A stretch of 64,000 nucleotides of DNA, from NCBI GenBank assembly GCA_040880125.1, contig JBBDJB010000052.1, forward strand, positions 186,001-250,000, in the 5' to 3' direction. Under the pieces are notes generated by a model. It did not search any database. It was not told the DNA's origin and saw only the letters and a program-made list of their open reading frames with translations. Positions 43,325 through 52,658 of this stretch are shown here, piece after piece (position 1 is the first letter of the stretch; every line of letters begins with the position of its first letter). The DNA comes from JBBDJB01 sp040880125. GTDB taxonomy: Bacteria; Planctomycetota; Planctomycetia; Pirellulales; JBBDJB01. Made by a program: the position numbers and the translations under genes.

Positions 43325-46300
43325 TTACGCCGCGTCTTCTTTCTGCTGGGAGAGATGGGCCGTCCGCAGCGACTGCTGCTCCAAGACCCGGGCCAGCGGC
43401 TCCACCGAGCGAATGTGGATGTCGCGCTGCGGAAACGAGATCTCGATGCCCGCGTCGCGGAATTCGTCGTGAATCCGCGTGTGCAGCGAATCGACCAGTT
43501 CCGGCCAGACATCGCGGTTGGGAAGGAACACGCGCAGCTCGAACTCCAGCGAGTGGTCGCCGAAGCCCTTGCAGATGGCCGTGGGCGCCGGGTCATCGAG
43601 CACGTGTGGGCATTGCTCGGCGGCTTGCATTAAGAGTTCGCGGGCCCGAGCCATGTTCGACCCATAGGCGATTCCCACCGGAATGATCACCCGCGTCACG
43701 GGGTCCGACAGCGTCCAGTTGATCAGCTTCGAGGTGACGAACTCCTTGTTCGGCACGATCAGCTCGCGGCGGTCCCAGTCGAGAATCGTCGTGGCGCGGA
43801 TGCGGATCCGCATCACCTTGCCTTGCACGTCGCCCACGTTGACGATGTCGCCCACGCGGATCGGTCGCTCCAACAGTATGATCAGACCGCAGACGAAATT
43901 GGCGAAGATCTCCTGCAAACCAAATCCCAGCCCGAGCGACATTGCCGCCACCAGCCACTGCACGGTCGACCAGCCGATCCCTATCTGATTGAAGGCGAGC
44001 ACCACGCCCAACAGGATAAGCAGATAGCGCGAAACGCTGGAGACGGCATAGCGTCCGCCGGCGTCCAGCGGCAGGCGAGGCAGCACGGTCATTTCCAACA
44101 GGCCGGGGATATCGCGCGTGGCGATGGCGGCCACCGCGGCAATTCCCAAAGCCAACAGCACGTTCTGCAGTGTGATCGCGTCGCCCGCTTCCGTGGTTCC
44201 GAGCGAATAGCCTTCAAGAAACCGCAGCGCGGGCAGCACGTCGATCCAGATCGCCCAGGCGGCCACACCGCCGGCCAAGAGAATGAAGCTTCGCAGGATG
44301 TGCCGCGTCTGTGAACTGACCGCGGTCAGATCCGTCTGCGGGATTTCCACCGGGGTGCCCGCTTCATCTACGCCGGCGGCCTCGTTCCCGGCATTGGCTT
44401 GCAGTGCCGCCCGGCGCTGTTGCGCCTGCTCGCGGGCCAGACGCCGCTTGACAATCACCAGCTTGCGGACAAGCAGCGAATATAGCACCAACAGCCCCAG
44501 CCCGACGCACACCATCGCGAACAGCCGCCACGTCAGTTGAAGCGAGGTGTAGTAGTAGCCTTCGACTGCCATGACGGCGAGCACGACCGGCAGCGCTACC
44601 GATGTGGGAAACCACACGTAGCGCAGGCGATACATCGCGCCTTGCCGATTACGAGCCAGCGCCTCTTGCAGCACGCCGCCGACCGGCCGCAACGTACGGT
44701 ACAGCACGACAGAACACGCCAGCATGCCCGCGACGTAAGTAAACCTTCCGAGCGACGTGCTCAGCCCGTCGTGACTCAGGGCCCGCAGCGTCGAGACCAC
44801 CAGCACTGCCGGCAGCGCAATCCGCATCAACCAACCGAGTTGGTTCCGCATCAGCCGCACGCTCCGCCCGGACCAGTCGAAGTGCGCTTCGGCCAGTCCG
44901 GCCGGTCGGCAGATCTGCCGCAGGCTGTCCAGCACCAAGCACACCAGCGCTGCCGTCCACAGCCCAGAAGCGAGTGCCACGGGCAGCTCGGATGCTTCAC
45001 CCGCGGTGCCAATGCGGCTGCTGAGCAGCATCAGCACCAGCGGCCAAAGCACGGCCATGGCCGCCGTGATCGCTAGCGCGACCAGCGTAGGGCGGAAGCG
45101 ATTGGCCTGACTGTCGGAGGCCTCCTCTCCGATGTCCGCAATCCGGCGGCGAAAATTCAGCTTCAGCACGAGCGCCCCGAGGCACAGCAGGGCGATCGCC
45201 ACGCCCCAAACAATCGCCGCCGTGCTGTTGTCCCCCATCGGCTGCACGAGTTCGGTCCAAGCCATCGGCCCGAGCACTTCGGTGCTGGCATTCCAAGCCG
45301 TGGCTACGTCGGCGGCGCCAAGCCGCGGCGCGCTGCGGGTCCACAGCACGTGCTCGTCGATGAACGTGGCGAAGGTCTCAGTCTCACGGGTGAGCTCTCG
45401 CTCGCGTGTATCCAGTTCGAGGAGCTTGCGGAAATAGTTGCGGTAATCGCCCAACAGCGCGGCATAGTATTGGTGCCGGGCGTCGAGCAGATCTTCGAGC
45501 ATCGGCTCGAGCAGGCACTCGTCGACGTTCTCCGCGGCATCGGCCAACTGCGCGATCTCCTCGCGGAGCGCTTTCTCCGTTGCGGGAAACCGAAGCTGTT
45601 CATCTTCCAGCTCGTACGAGTCCAAGCGAACCTGGGCGATCGTCTCGGCCCGCTCGCGCAAGCGGCGATTGTGCATGCGCAGTTCCGGCAGGTCGTCGCG
45701 CTGCCTGTGCAGAAAGGATCCGATGGTGTCGTTCAGCCCGGTGCGGGCCAGCCGCTCCTGGATGCGGCGAAAGTCTTCCTGCAGCGCCTGGAGCCGCTGA
45801 CCCGTCTCCTCGGTTTGCACCGTCACTTGTTCGATCTGCGCGAGCAGCGCAGTTCGCCGCTTGGCCAGCTCCGCGTTGTCGCGGGCCAGCGACTTGAGCG
45901 CCGGATGCGCATCAGCCACGTTGCGGCGGGCTTCCTGCGCCTGGCGCGCCGCCTCGCTCGTGCGGCGCCGCTCGACCGCATCACGCAGCGTTTTCACATG
46001 CGCTTCGGCCTGTTGACGTGCTCGAACGGCGAGGTCCCGCTTCAACGGCATGAGCTCGGCTTCGGCGTCGTACCGCTGCAGTTCCTTCTCGCGGGCGCGG
46101 ATTTCGTTTTGCAGGTTGGACTTGCGGGCCGACAGCAGCGCCCGATTTGCTTGCGCCAGCTCCGCATCGCTGGGCGGCAGGCCCGAGATCTGCTTATCGA
46201 GTTCCTCGGCGCGCTTCTTCAAGTCGGCGAGCTGGCGCGGAGCTTCGATCCGGCGCTGGTCCCGCTGTTTCATCTCCGACTCGAGTTCGCCGGCGGTGGC

Positions 46301-46825
46301 CTTCTCCTTGGTGAGCGCCACTTCCCTTTCCAACAGTTGCGCTTCCAACTCGTCGAGCGTCGCCGCGTCGTTCCACGTGACCGTGGAACTCTTGGGCTGT
46401 TCGACTTGTTGTTTTTTGCTCTGCAGGCTTGCCGGCGCCTCTTGGATGGCGGCCTCGTGTCGCGAGACTTCCTGCTCCCAGCGGGCCGCCGAATCGAGAT
46501 CCTCAATGATCTTGCGATACGCCTCCAGCAGCTTGGCCTTCGCCTCGGCTTCGATGCCGGTGGCGTCCTCCACCCGCTGGATCTGTTGCCGGATCGACTC
46601 GACCGTGAGCACCAGGCGGACTTCGTCGGGTTGCTGCTGAGTGTCGGTGCCGGGCTGCGCGTCGTCCTGTGCCGCCGCCGGCGCGCCGCATCGGCAGACG
46701 ATCAGTCCGATCGAGACTGCCAAGACAGTCGACAAGGCGCCCCGAGACAGCGCGCGCGAAAGGTTCCGCGGACGAACAGGAGAATCAGCCACGATCGCAT
46801 CCATGCTGGCGTGAAGAACAGTCAT
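43325..46825 (-). CDS. Large mechanosensitive ion channel (MscK/KefA-like MscS family)
   Basis: The 1166-residue protein starts at the ATG at 46825 with a signal segment (LSTVLAVSIGLIVCRCGAPAAAQ). It has a long coiled-coil periplasmic region (about residues 60-560), about 11 hydrophobic segments in the middle, and the MscS domain at the C terminus. Pore-lining and vestibule segments such as GLGFGLQEIFANFVCGLIILLERPI (in part) and VGDIVNVGDVQGKVMRIRIRATTI, followed by VPNKEFVTSKLINWTLSD, are diagnostic. It would open under membrane tension to release solutes. The upstream frame to 47074 looks non-coding. Gene order suggests no operon. Confidence 0.9.
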   Translation of the reverse strand: MTVLHASMDAIVADSPVRPRNLSRALSRGALSTVLAVSIGLIVCRCGAPAAAQDDAQPGTDTQQQPDEVRLVLTVESIRQQIQRVEDATGIEAEAKAKLLEAYRKIIEDLDSAARWEQEVSRHEAAIQEAPASLQSKKQQVEQPKSSTVTWNDAATLDELEAQLLEREVALTKEKATAGELESEMKQRDQRRIEAPRQLADLKKRAEELDKQISGLPPSDAELAQANRALLSARKSNLQNEIRAREKELQRYDAEAELMPLKRDLAVRARQQAEAHVKTLRDAVERRRTSEAARQAQEARRNVADAHPALKSLARDNAELAKRRTALLAQIEQVTVQTEETGQRLQALQEDFRRIQERLARTGLNDTIGSFLHRQRDDLPELRMHNRRLRERAETIAQVRLDSYELEDEQLRFPATEKALREEIAQLADAAENVDECLLEPMLEDLLDARHQYYAALLGDYRNYFRKLLELDTRERELTRETETFATFIDEHVLWTRSAPRLGAADVATAWNASTEVLGPMAWTELVQPMGDNSTAAIVWGVAIALLCLGALVLKLNFRRRIADIGEEASDSQANRFRPTLVALAITAAMAVLWPLVLMLLSSRIGTAGEASELPVALASGLWTAALVCLVLDSLRQICRPAGLAEAHFDWSGRSVRLMRNQLGWLMRIALPAVLVVSTLRALSHDGLSTSLGRFTYVAGMLACSVVLYRTLRPVGGVLQEALARNRQGAMYRLRYVWFPTSVALPVVLAVMAVEGYYYTSLQLTWRLFAMVCVGLGLLVLYSLLVRKLVIVKRRLAREQAQQRRAALQANAGNEAAGVDEAGTPVEIPQTDLTAVSSQTRHILRSFILLAGGVAAWAIWIDVLPALRFLEGYSLGTTEAGDAITLQNVLLALGIAAVAAIATRDIPGLLEMTVLPRLPLDAGGRYAVSSVSRYLLILLGVVLAFNQIGIGWSTVQWLVAAMSLGLGFGLQEIFANFVCGLIILLERPIRVGDIVNVGDVQGKVMRIRIRATTILDWDRRELIVPNKEFVTSKLINWTLSDPVTRVIIPVGIAYGSNMARARELLMQAAEQCPHVLDDPAPTAICKGFGDHSLEFELRVFLPNRDVWPELVDSLHTRIHDEFRDAGIEISFPQRDIHIRSVEPLARVLEQQSLRTAHLSQQKEDAA

Positions 46826-47109
46826 AGCCCCCGCTTCCTTGCGTGGCTGGCGGCTGGCAGCCGTGGAAGTTTTCAACGGGCTGCAAGTGCCACCTCGAAG
46901 GTGATAAGGCCGCTGGCGCATAGTGTCAATACGGGTCTGCGGCGGCCGGGATTCGCGGGCTCGCATTGGCGCATTCGATCGGAGCATTACCGGCCATCCG
47001 TGGGGCGTTTTCGCCAATGGCACGCATTTGCTAGGATAGCGCAATTGGCAAACGCGCGGCATGCTGGCATGCACGCGGCAACCTTTCGCTTCTGGATTAG
47101 CAGAGAACG

Positions 47110-47556
47110 ATGCCGGCGGTATTCGACAACCAGGGCGTGCGATTTCAGTATCCGGAGAACTGGACGCTGGAGTGGCAGGAGAGCGACACGACCGATCCTA
47201 GCGTGTCGGTGTTCAGTCCCGGCGGCGCGTTCTGGACGCTGTCAATTCATCCGCCGGGGACCGAGACGGCGCGGCTCGTTCAGGTGGTGTTGGACGCCCT
47301 GCGCGAGGAGTACCAGGAGCTGGACGCGCAGGAGGCGGTCGACTCGATTGGCGACACGGAGATGATCGGCTACGACGTGAATTTCTACTGCCTGGACCTG
47401 TGCAACACCGCGGTGGTGCGGGGCTTTCACACCCGTCGGGCCAGCTATGTGCTGCTCTGCCAGGCGGAAGACCGCGAGTTTGAGCGCGTGCGGGAGGTTT
47501 TTCGCGCCATGACCACCAGCTTGATTCGCGAAGGCCCGGACGGCGCTGTGGCGTAA
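47110..47556 (+). CDS. Conserved small protein resembling DUF1795/Mog1-PsbP fold
   Basis: The 148-residue protein has a beta-rich start (MPAVFDNQGVRFQYPENW) and segments FWTLSIHPPGTETARL and FERVREVFRAMTTSLI. The pattern of a short soluble alpha/beta sandwich with YPENW near the N terminus resembles DUF1795/Mog1/PsbP proteins. It has no signal peptide. The function is unknown. It lies alone between MscK-like and the region of a possible small RNA; an intrinsic terminator follows at 47986 and would end its transcript. Confidence 0.72.
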   Translation: MPAVFDNQGVRFQYPENWTLEWQESDTTDPSVSVFSPGGAFWTLSIHPPGTETARLVQVVLDALREEYQELDAQEAVDSIGDTEMIGYDVNFYCLDLCNTAVVRGFHTRRASYVLLCQAEDREFERVREVFRAMTTSLIREGPDGAVA

Positions 47557-47800
47557 AGCGCTGCCAAGGGTGCCAATGCTGTCCCCTCCAGCAGCTACGT
47601 TTGTCCCGGTGGCACCCTGCGAGTTTCATCGCACACCTCCGCAACGCTTCTTGTAACTCTTACAAGCCGGAGGGCACGGCGGCCGAGTGGCGAAGGGCGA
47701 GTCGTTGCCGCTAAGTGCTACCACGCAACCCGCTGATACGCAGGAGCTTACGCCAGTTTCTCACTGCTGTTAGCGACTTCGCCAACGCCCCCAACACCTT
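47557..47800. other. Gene-free stretch upstream of the candidate small RNA
   Basis: After the 148-residue gene, no gene or repeat is seen up to the sigma-54-type promoter at 47802. Short frames running across 47715-47984 contradict the promoter and hairpins and look non-coding. Confidence 0.4.
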
Positions 47801-47801
47801 T

Positions 47802-47817
47802 TGGCACGCCAGGTGCA
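47802..47817 (+). promoter_or_regulatory. Sigma-54-type promoter
   Basis: TGGCACG (47802-47808) and GTGCA (47813-47817) match the -24/-12 consensus TGGCACG-N4-TTGCA except for one base in the second element. The invariant GG (47803-47804) and GC (47815-47816) are separated by exactly ten bases, as required. Transcription should start near 47828. No binding site for an activator is recognised. Confidence 0.6.
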
Positions 47818-47827
47818 TTAGAGACTG

Positions 47828-48035
47828 GCACAGTTGTTCGACCCAGTTGGCCCCAGGCCCCGCAGCCTCGGGCCAAAACAATCCGGGGGGGCCGATCTAC
47901 TGTACCGTGAATCTTAGCAGCGCGTCGCCGGGGTATGGCGACGACAAACACCCGACACGGGTTGGCGCAGTTTTTTACGGTTGATGGACCCAGGTGGCTG
48001 GAAGCTCGCAGAGCCACCTGGGTCCGTTTTTTTTT
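47828..48035 (+). ncRNA. Candidate sigma-54-driven small RNA
   Basis: Between the promoter and terminator lies about 208 bases with no good gene. It has several nested hairpins: TTGGCCC/GGGCCAA (47847-47853, 47870-47876), CGTCGCC/GGCGACG (47923-47929, 47937-47943) and ACCCG/CGGGT (47950-47962). A 14-base terminator stem then closes the transcript. The pattern fits a structured regulatory RNA. No known RNA family is recognised. It could instead be the end of the upstream gene's transcript. Confidence 0.5.
47986..48035 (+). terminator. Strong intrinsic terminator
   Basis: GGACCCAGGTGGCT (47986-47999) pairs perfectly with AGCCACCTGGGTCC (48012-48025), a 14-base stem with a 12-base loop, followed by G and nine T (48027-48035). 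The U-tract is on the plus strand, so it ends plus-strand transcripts (the candidate RNA or the gene ending at 47556) and not the minus-strand gene ending at 48090. Confidence 0.92.
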
Positions 48036-48089
48036 GCGCGGCGGCCAGTCGCCAATTCGAGCGGGAATCGCGACTGTGTGAACTGACTA

Positions 48090-51000
48090 CTACTGAGCCG
48101 TGCTCTCGTAGATCGGCAGATGCCGGTAGTAGACTTCCAGCGAGAGCAGGTTCAGCGCCGTCACGTACAGCCGCCCGCCTTGCGGCCCCCACTTGTCGGC
48201 CACTGGCGAGAGCGGGTTCCAGCTTCCCGCGAAGTAGCCGCTGGGCGTCTGCGTGTCGACCAGCATCGGATGCAGCCGTTCGTTCCACGACTCCCAATAC
48301 TCGCCGCCCATGTGGAACATCACCTGCGTGGCGTAGTACCAGTAATAGGTGTCGCGCATCGGGTTGTCGACCGTGCCGACCAGGGCCTGGTTCTCCGGGG
48401 TGCCGATGCGGGGCAGGTTGTCCAGCAGATGATCCGCACCCAAGCGGATTTCCGCGTCCTCGCGATTGCTGCCTGCATACAACCGCATCAACAAGCCCAC
48501 TGAGGTCATTGCGGTGCTGGGTGTGCGTCCGTGTCGCTGCGCGGGCGTATCCGCTGCCCAGGGATTGTAGAGGTACAGATGCCGCTGATCGCCCGTGCCG
48601 CGGCAGCGATCCAGAAAAGCGATGGCCCGGTCGAGAGTTTCCTGCGGGACGTCCAGCCCCGCCAACTCGCCGCTCTTTAGCGCCATCCACTGCCAGCCGG
48701 TGACCGACAGGTCGGACATGTAGCCCGGCGTGTACCGCCATCCGCCGCGCTCCGGGTGCTGTGACTCCACGATGAAGTCGATCGCCCGTTGCGCCGGCTC
48801 GCGAAGCATCGGGTCGCCGGTCATTCCCACCGCCTCGCACAAGGCAATGGACGCGATGCCGTGACTGTAAAGCTGCGCGACATAGTTCGATGCGACTTCC
48901 TGCGGGATGTACAAGCCGCCGTCCGCTTGCTGGCTCCGCACCAGGTAGTTGAGGCCGTCTTGCACGACCTGCTGGTAGCGGTCGTCGAAGTGATCGTAAC
49001 CGGCGCCGAGGAACGCCAGCAGAGCCATCCCCGTAGCGGCCGAGTCGGCGTGAATGGCGGCCTGTTCGTCCTGATAGCCGGGCGGGTTATTGCGATCGAG
49101 TTGGAAGGACCAGCGGCCGTCGGGAAGTTGATGCCGGGCCAGGTACTCCAGTCCCAGTTCGATGGCCGCTTCCGTCCGAGCGGTCGGTTTCCCTTCTCCG
49201 CCGCTTTGAAGCTCTTCCTGTCGCTGCCCGCGGCGGGCGAACGCTTCGGCAACCACTTCCGCCTGGCCGCTGATCGTCGCTTGGCCGCCGACCTTCCGCT
49301 GTAGGAAGCGCCCCGGCGCGGTGTGCACGACCTGGCTCTCCCGCTGGGCCCGGCGCGGATTGCCCACATCGATGCTCACGGCCTGTTGCAGCCCGCCCGG
49401 ACCTTCCTCCGCCTGAACGCGAACCGGCAGGTTGCCGCTGGCACGAGCGAGCGCGTCTCCGCCGGTGGCACTTTGGGCCGCGCCGCCTTCGTTGTCACTT
49501 CCCGGCGACGCATCGGCAAGTTGCACCGGCTCGTCCGGCAGTGCCGCGCCGCCGGGCAGGGCGGCCGTCGTGCTGCGCTTCAGCGGTGCGCCTTCACTCC
49601 CGGAAGCGACCACGGCCGCATCCCGCGCGGAATCGTTGCGTGCGGCCTGCGTGCTGGCCAGTCCCGCGCCGGCTGCAATCGCCGCCGGCGAATCGAGCGG
49701 CACATCGCCTGCCAGGGCGCCGATCTCGCCTGGCGTGCGCGTTGAGGGAACGCCGCTGGGAGTGCGCGCGGCGGTGGCACCCTCAGCGACGAGCGGATCG
49801 CCCGCCGCGGCGGCGCGGCCTTCCGGCGCTCCCGAGTCAACCGGCGCCGCCGCCGCGCTGGCCAATGTTGCGCCCGTGTGTGGGCGGCTGGGAGCAGCCG
49901 CGGATTGTGCAACCGGAGGCGCGCCCGATTCTGAACCGTCTGATGTGCGGCGGCGCAATTCCGGCTGGACCAGATCCGACGGGCTAGGCTGATCGGGATC
50001 GGCCGCCTGGGCGGAACCGTCACCGGCCGGAGCGACTGCCGCGGCACGCGCGGGGCTCTCGACCGATCCGCCGCCGGCGACGAGCGCACTTTCTTGGGCA
50101 GGATCGTCTTCCCGCGCGACGGGGGCAGCGGGCACGGCGGCCACGTTCTCCGCGTCGAGCGATGCGAGCGGAGCACTGCCGGCGGCGCTGCGCCGCGGCT
50201 CGCGCGGCTGCTGGGCGGAAAGCGCTACCTCCGGCTGGCCGCCACCAGACGCCCGACCGATTCCGATCTCCGGCACTACTTGTGGCGCCCCGGTATCGAT
50301 CTGCCCTTCGCCCGCGGCGGCCGTTTGGTCTCCGCGCGGCGCCTCCGCGTCACGGCGCTGGACCGCCGCACTGGACGTGGCGCTGAGCGTGCTGGGGCGC
50401 TGCGAGCCGATGGCGGTCGCCTGTTGGACGTCTTGGGCCAGCCGTGTCGCCTCGGGCATTTCCGCCCCGGCGCGCGACTTGGCCAGGCGCGCCGGCGCGC
50501 TGGGTGCTTCGGCTTGGCCTTCGCGTTGCTGCACGGCGCTGTCCCGATTGGCCGCCGAGGACGCCACGGTCGCGGATTGCCGCGAGTCGGCCGGCAATTG
50601 TTCGTCCAGGTTCTCGGATCGGCCACGGCCGACGACCCCCTGGTTGGCTCGGCTCAGCGCCGCCCGGGCAGGCTGGGCAGTCGCCGAAGGTCGACTCGAC
50701 GCCTGGGCCAGCGAAGGGCTTTCCACGGCGTCGGGAGACGCCGCTACCGCTGCCTCGCGCGGCGCCCGGCGAGGCGTCTCGGCGGCGATGGAACTGGTGT
50801 CAACTGTCGGCTGATCCGGGCGATCGCTCCGTCGAGGAACTTCCGCGTTGCTCTGCGCGGTGGCAGCCGCAATTGGTTGCGGCTCGGGCGAGTCGCTCGA
50901 TGGAGCTTGCGGCGCTTCGGTCGACTGCCGGGCAACTTGCGTGGCTTGCGGCGAAGCGTCCTCGTTTGCCGGCGACGTCTCTGCGACCGCTTGCGACGGT

Positions 51001-52223
51001 GTTTCAACTTGCGTCGGTGAGACATCCGCCGCGGCGGTGCTCCGCGCCGGGCTGGTCGATGGCGTCACCTCCGGCTGCGGGTTGTCCGATTCGCGCCGGG
51101 CCACCTGCACCTGCGACGGGATAACCTCCGACGGAGCACGGTCAACCGGTATGAATGCGGCCGACTCCGCCGGCGTGGGGCTGGGTACCTCGCGCGCCGT
51201 CTGGGCCAGCCGCGTCGACTGCGCGTCGAGCGGCCGCTCGGGTGAGCGTTGGCGCGGACGGCCATCGCGCACCTGGGCCGTCTCGGCACGCGGCATCTCG
51301 GCCGGATCGGCGATCCGGCGCGGGAGTGTCGTCATCGAGGGCGAGTCTACCGTCGTCTGTTCGCCGCGCGTGCGCTGTGAGAGCAACACTTGCTCCGCCT
51401 CGCGGGGAGTCTGCGGCTCAGCGACGGTCGCCTGCGGCGGCACACGGGAAGCTGGTGCCTCGCGGGCCAATTGCGTGGGAGTCGCGTCGACGCTCGGCTC
51501 CTGCGGCGCGGCCGGCTGCTCGGGATTTGGCACCGCGACCGTGGGACGGCTGCGGTCCAACTCCGCCTGCACCGGCTGCTTGCTCAACTGCGATGCGTTG
51601 TCCGCACGATGCGGCGCGGAAAGCTCCGTGCGCGCGAGTTCCACCGGGCTAGGTTGTTCGGTGGTCTCGGTAGTCGGTGTCGGCACCGGTTGACGCAGTG
51701 TTTCGGTCTCTTTGGGCGTCTCCTGCTCGCGCGTCACTTCGGCCGTCTGCGGCTGGGGTACCTGGCTGGGGACCGGTTGTTGAAACGGCTCGACTTGCTC
51801 CGGCCGGTCGATCGGCGGCGCGAAGTACTCCGGCAGCGGGATCGGCTCGTCCTCGGGTACCGCTACCGACTGGTCCTGCGCCTGTTCGGCCAAAAGCTGC
51901 AGGTACTGCGAGTGCAGCACGACCGCCAGGAAAAGGTGGCCAATCAAGCTGATCAGCACCGCCAATTGCAGGCGCCGGGCAACGCGGCGGCCCCAGCGCG
52001 TCGAGGCCCAGAACAGCACGGCCAGCGTGAGCGTGAAAGTCGCCAGGCGAACCCAGCCGTTGTGCAGCAGCCGCGGATCGTCGAACCCGCCCGCCGCCAC
52101 GATGATCCCGCCCACGAACCCGGCGAGGATGAACAGCGCCAGATTGATCGGCCACGACTGCTCCTCGAAAGGCAGCCGTGCGGCCGGCTCGATCTTGCGG
52201 ATCACCTGGCGGAGCTTAGCCAT
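48090..52223 (-). CDS. TonB-like energy transducer with long linker and terpenoid-cyclase-like toroid
   Basis: The 1377-residue protein has three hydrophobic segments near the N terminus (about 25-46, 57-75 and 85-107). The third reads ISLIGHLFLAVVLHS and contains the SxxxH pattern (Ser92-His96) that couples TonB to ExbBD. A Pro-rich part follows, then about 900 residues of low-complexity Ala/Ser/Pro/Gln/Glu linker (about 115-1010). The last 365 residues form an alpha/alpha toroid like prenyltransferase and squalene-cyclase proteins: LARHQLPDGRWSFQLDRNN, LVRSQQADGGLYIPQEV, ERGGWRYTPGYMS and KWGPQGGRLYVTALNLLSLE. It starts six bases after the exbD stop. It is likely driven by ExbBD, with the toroid acting in the periplasm. 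Confidence 0.87.
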   Translation of the reverse strand: MAKLRQVIRKIEPAARLPFEEQSWPINLALFILAGFVGGIIVAAGGFDDPRLLHNGWVRLATFTLTLAVLFWASTRWGRRVARRLQLAVLISLIGHLFLAVVLHSQYLQLLAEQAQDQSVAVPEDEPIPLPEYFAPPIDRPEQVEPFQQPVPSQVPQPQTAEVTREQETPKETETLRQPVPTPTTETTEQPSPVELARTELSAPHRADNASQLSKQPVQAELDRSRPTVAVPNPEQPAAPQEPSVDATPTQLAREAPASRVPPQATVAEPQTPREAEQVLLSQRTRGEQTTVDSPSMTTLPRRIADPAEMPRAETAQVRDGRPRQRSPERPLDAQSTRLAQTAREVPSPTPAESAAFIPVDRAPSEVIPSQVQVARRESDNPQPEVTPSTSPARSTAAADVSPTQVETPSQAVAETSPANEDASPQATQVARQSTEAPQAPSSDSPEPQPIAAATAQSNAEVPRRSDRPDQPTVDTSSIAAETPRRAPREAAVAASPDAVESPSLAQASSRPSATAQPARAALSRANQGVVGRGRSENLDEQLPADSRQSATVASSAANRDSAVQQREGQAEAPSAPARLAKSRAGAEMPEATRLAQDVQQATAIGSQRPSTLSATSSAAVQRRDAEAPRGDQTAAAGEGQIDTGAPQVVPEIGIGRASGGGQPEVALSAQQPREPRRSAAGSAPLASLDAENVAAVPAAPVAREDDPAQESALVAGGGSVESPARAAAVAPAGDGSAQAADPDQPSPSDLVQPELRRRTSDGSESGAPPVAQSAAAPSRPHTGATLASAAAAPVDSGAPEGRAAAAGDPLVAEGATAARTPSGVPSTRTPGEIGALAGDVPLDSPAAIAAGAGLASTQAARNDSARDAAVVASGSEGAPLKRSTTAALPGGAALPDEPVQLADASPGSDNEGGAAQSATGGDALARASGNLPVRVQAEEGPGGLQQAVSIDVGNPRRAQRESQVVHTAPGRFLQRKVGGQATISGQAEVVAEAFARRGQRQEELQSGGEGKPTARTEAAIELGLEYLARHQLPDGRWSFQLDRNNPPGYQDEQAAIHADSAATGMALLAFLGAGYDHFDDRYQQVVQDGLNYLVRSQQADGGLYIPQEVASNYVAQLYSHGIASIALCEAVGMTGDPMLREPAQRAIDFIVESQHPERGGWRYTPGYMSDLSVTGWQWMALKSGELAGLDVPQETLDRAIAFLDRCRGTGDQRHLYLYNPWAADTPAQRHGRTPSTAMTSVGLLMRLYAGSNREDAEIRLGADHLLDNLPRIGTPENQALVGTVDNPMRDTYYWYYATQVMFHMGGEYWESWNERLHPMLVDTQTPSGYFAGSWNPLSPVADKWGPQGGRLYVTALNLLSLEVYYRHLPIYESTAQ

Positions 52224-52229
52224 CGCACC

Positions 52230-52637
52230 CTACTCCGTTGCCAGGCTGTAATCGCGGATACCTGCCCGATTGCACAGGTTCATCACCGTCGCGATGTGCT
52301 TGGTCCGCGAATTGCCGTCGGCGCGAATGATCACCCGCTGCCGGCCCGGATTGTTCATCCAGGCCTGCTTCAGGGCCGTTTCCAGCCCGGCCTCGGTGAG
52401 CAGTTCGCCGGAGACAAAGTAGCGCCCATTCTCGGTAACGTTGACAAACAGTTCCTTGGGCTGGGCGATCAGTGGCTTGGCCTCGCTCGCCTGCGGCAGC
52501 ACAATGTCTAGCTCCCGCTCCTCTTCTTCAAACCGCGTGGCGACAAGAAAGAAGATCAGCAGCAAGAACACCACGTCGATCAGCGGCGTTAAGCTGAGCG
52601 ATCCCAGTGCCATTCCCTTATCGATCTTGACGGCCAT
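52230..52637 (-). CDS. exbD: ExbD/TolR-family proton-channel protein
   Basis: The 135-residue protein has one transmembrane helix near the N terminus (LTPLIDVVFLLLIFFLVATR), with the conserved proton-carrying Asp in PLID. A periplasmic ExbD domain follows (RELDIVLPQASEAKP, VIIRADGNSRTKHIATVM). It forms the proton channel with ExbB and energises the downstream TonB-like protein. It starts 21 bases after the exbB stop. Confidence 0.94.
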   Translation of the reverse strand: MAVKIDKGMALGSLSLTPLIDVVFLLLIFFLVATRFEEEERELDIVLPQASEAKPLIAQPKELFVNVTENGRYFVSGELLTEAGLETALKQAWMNNPGRQRVIIRADGNSRTKHIATVMNLCNRAGIRDYSLATE

Positions 52638-52658
52638 CGGCTCTGGTCCCTAGTGGTA

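Noticed and set aside
47825..47840. Second sigma-54-like site TGGCACAG
   Set aside because: The base spacing does not put GC at the -12 position, so only the first site at 47802 fits.
47715..47984. Small protein gene of about 89 residues
   Set aside because: It spans the sigma-54 promoter and the hairpins, has a composition unlike a protein and no ribosome-binding site.
47986..48035. Terminator of the large minus-strand gene ending at 48090
   Set aside because: On the minus strand the hairpin is followed by ATCAACCG, not a U-tract. It works only for plus-strand transcripts.
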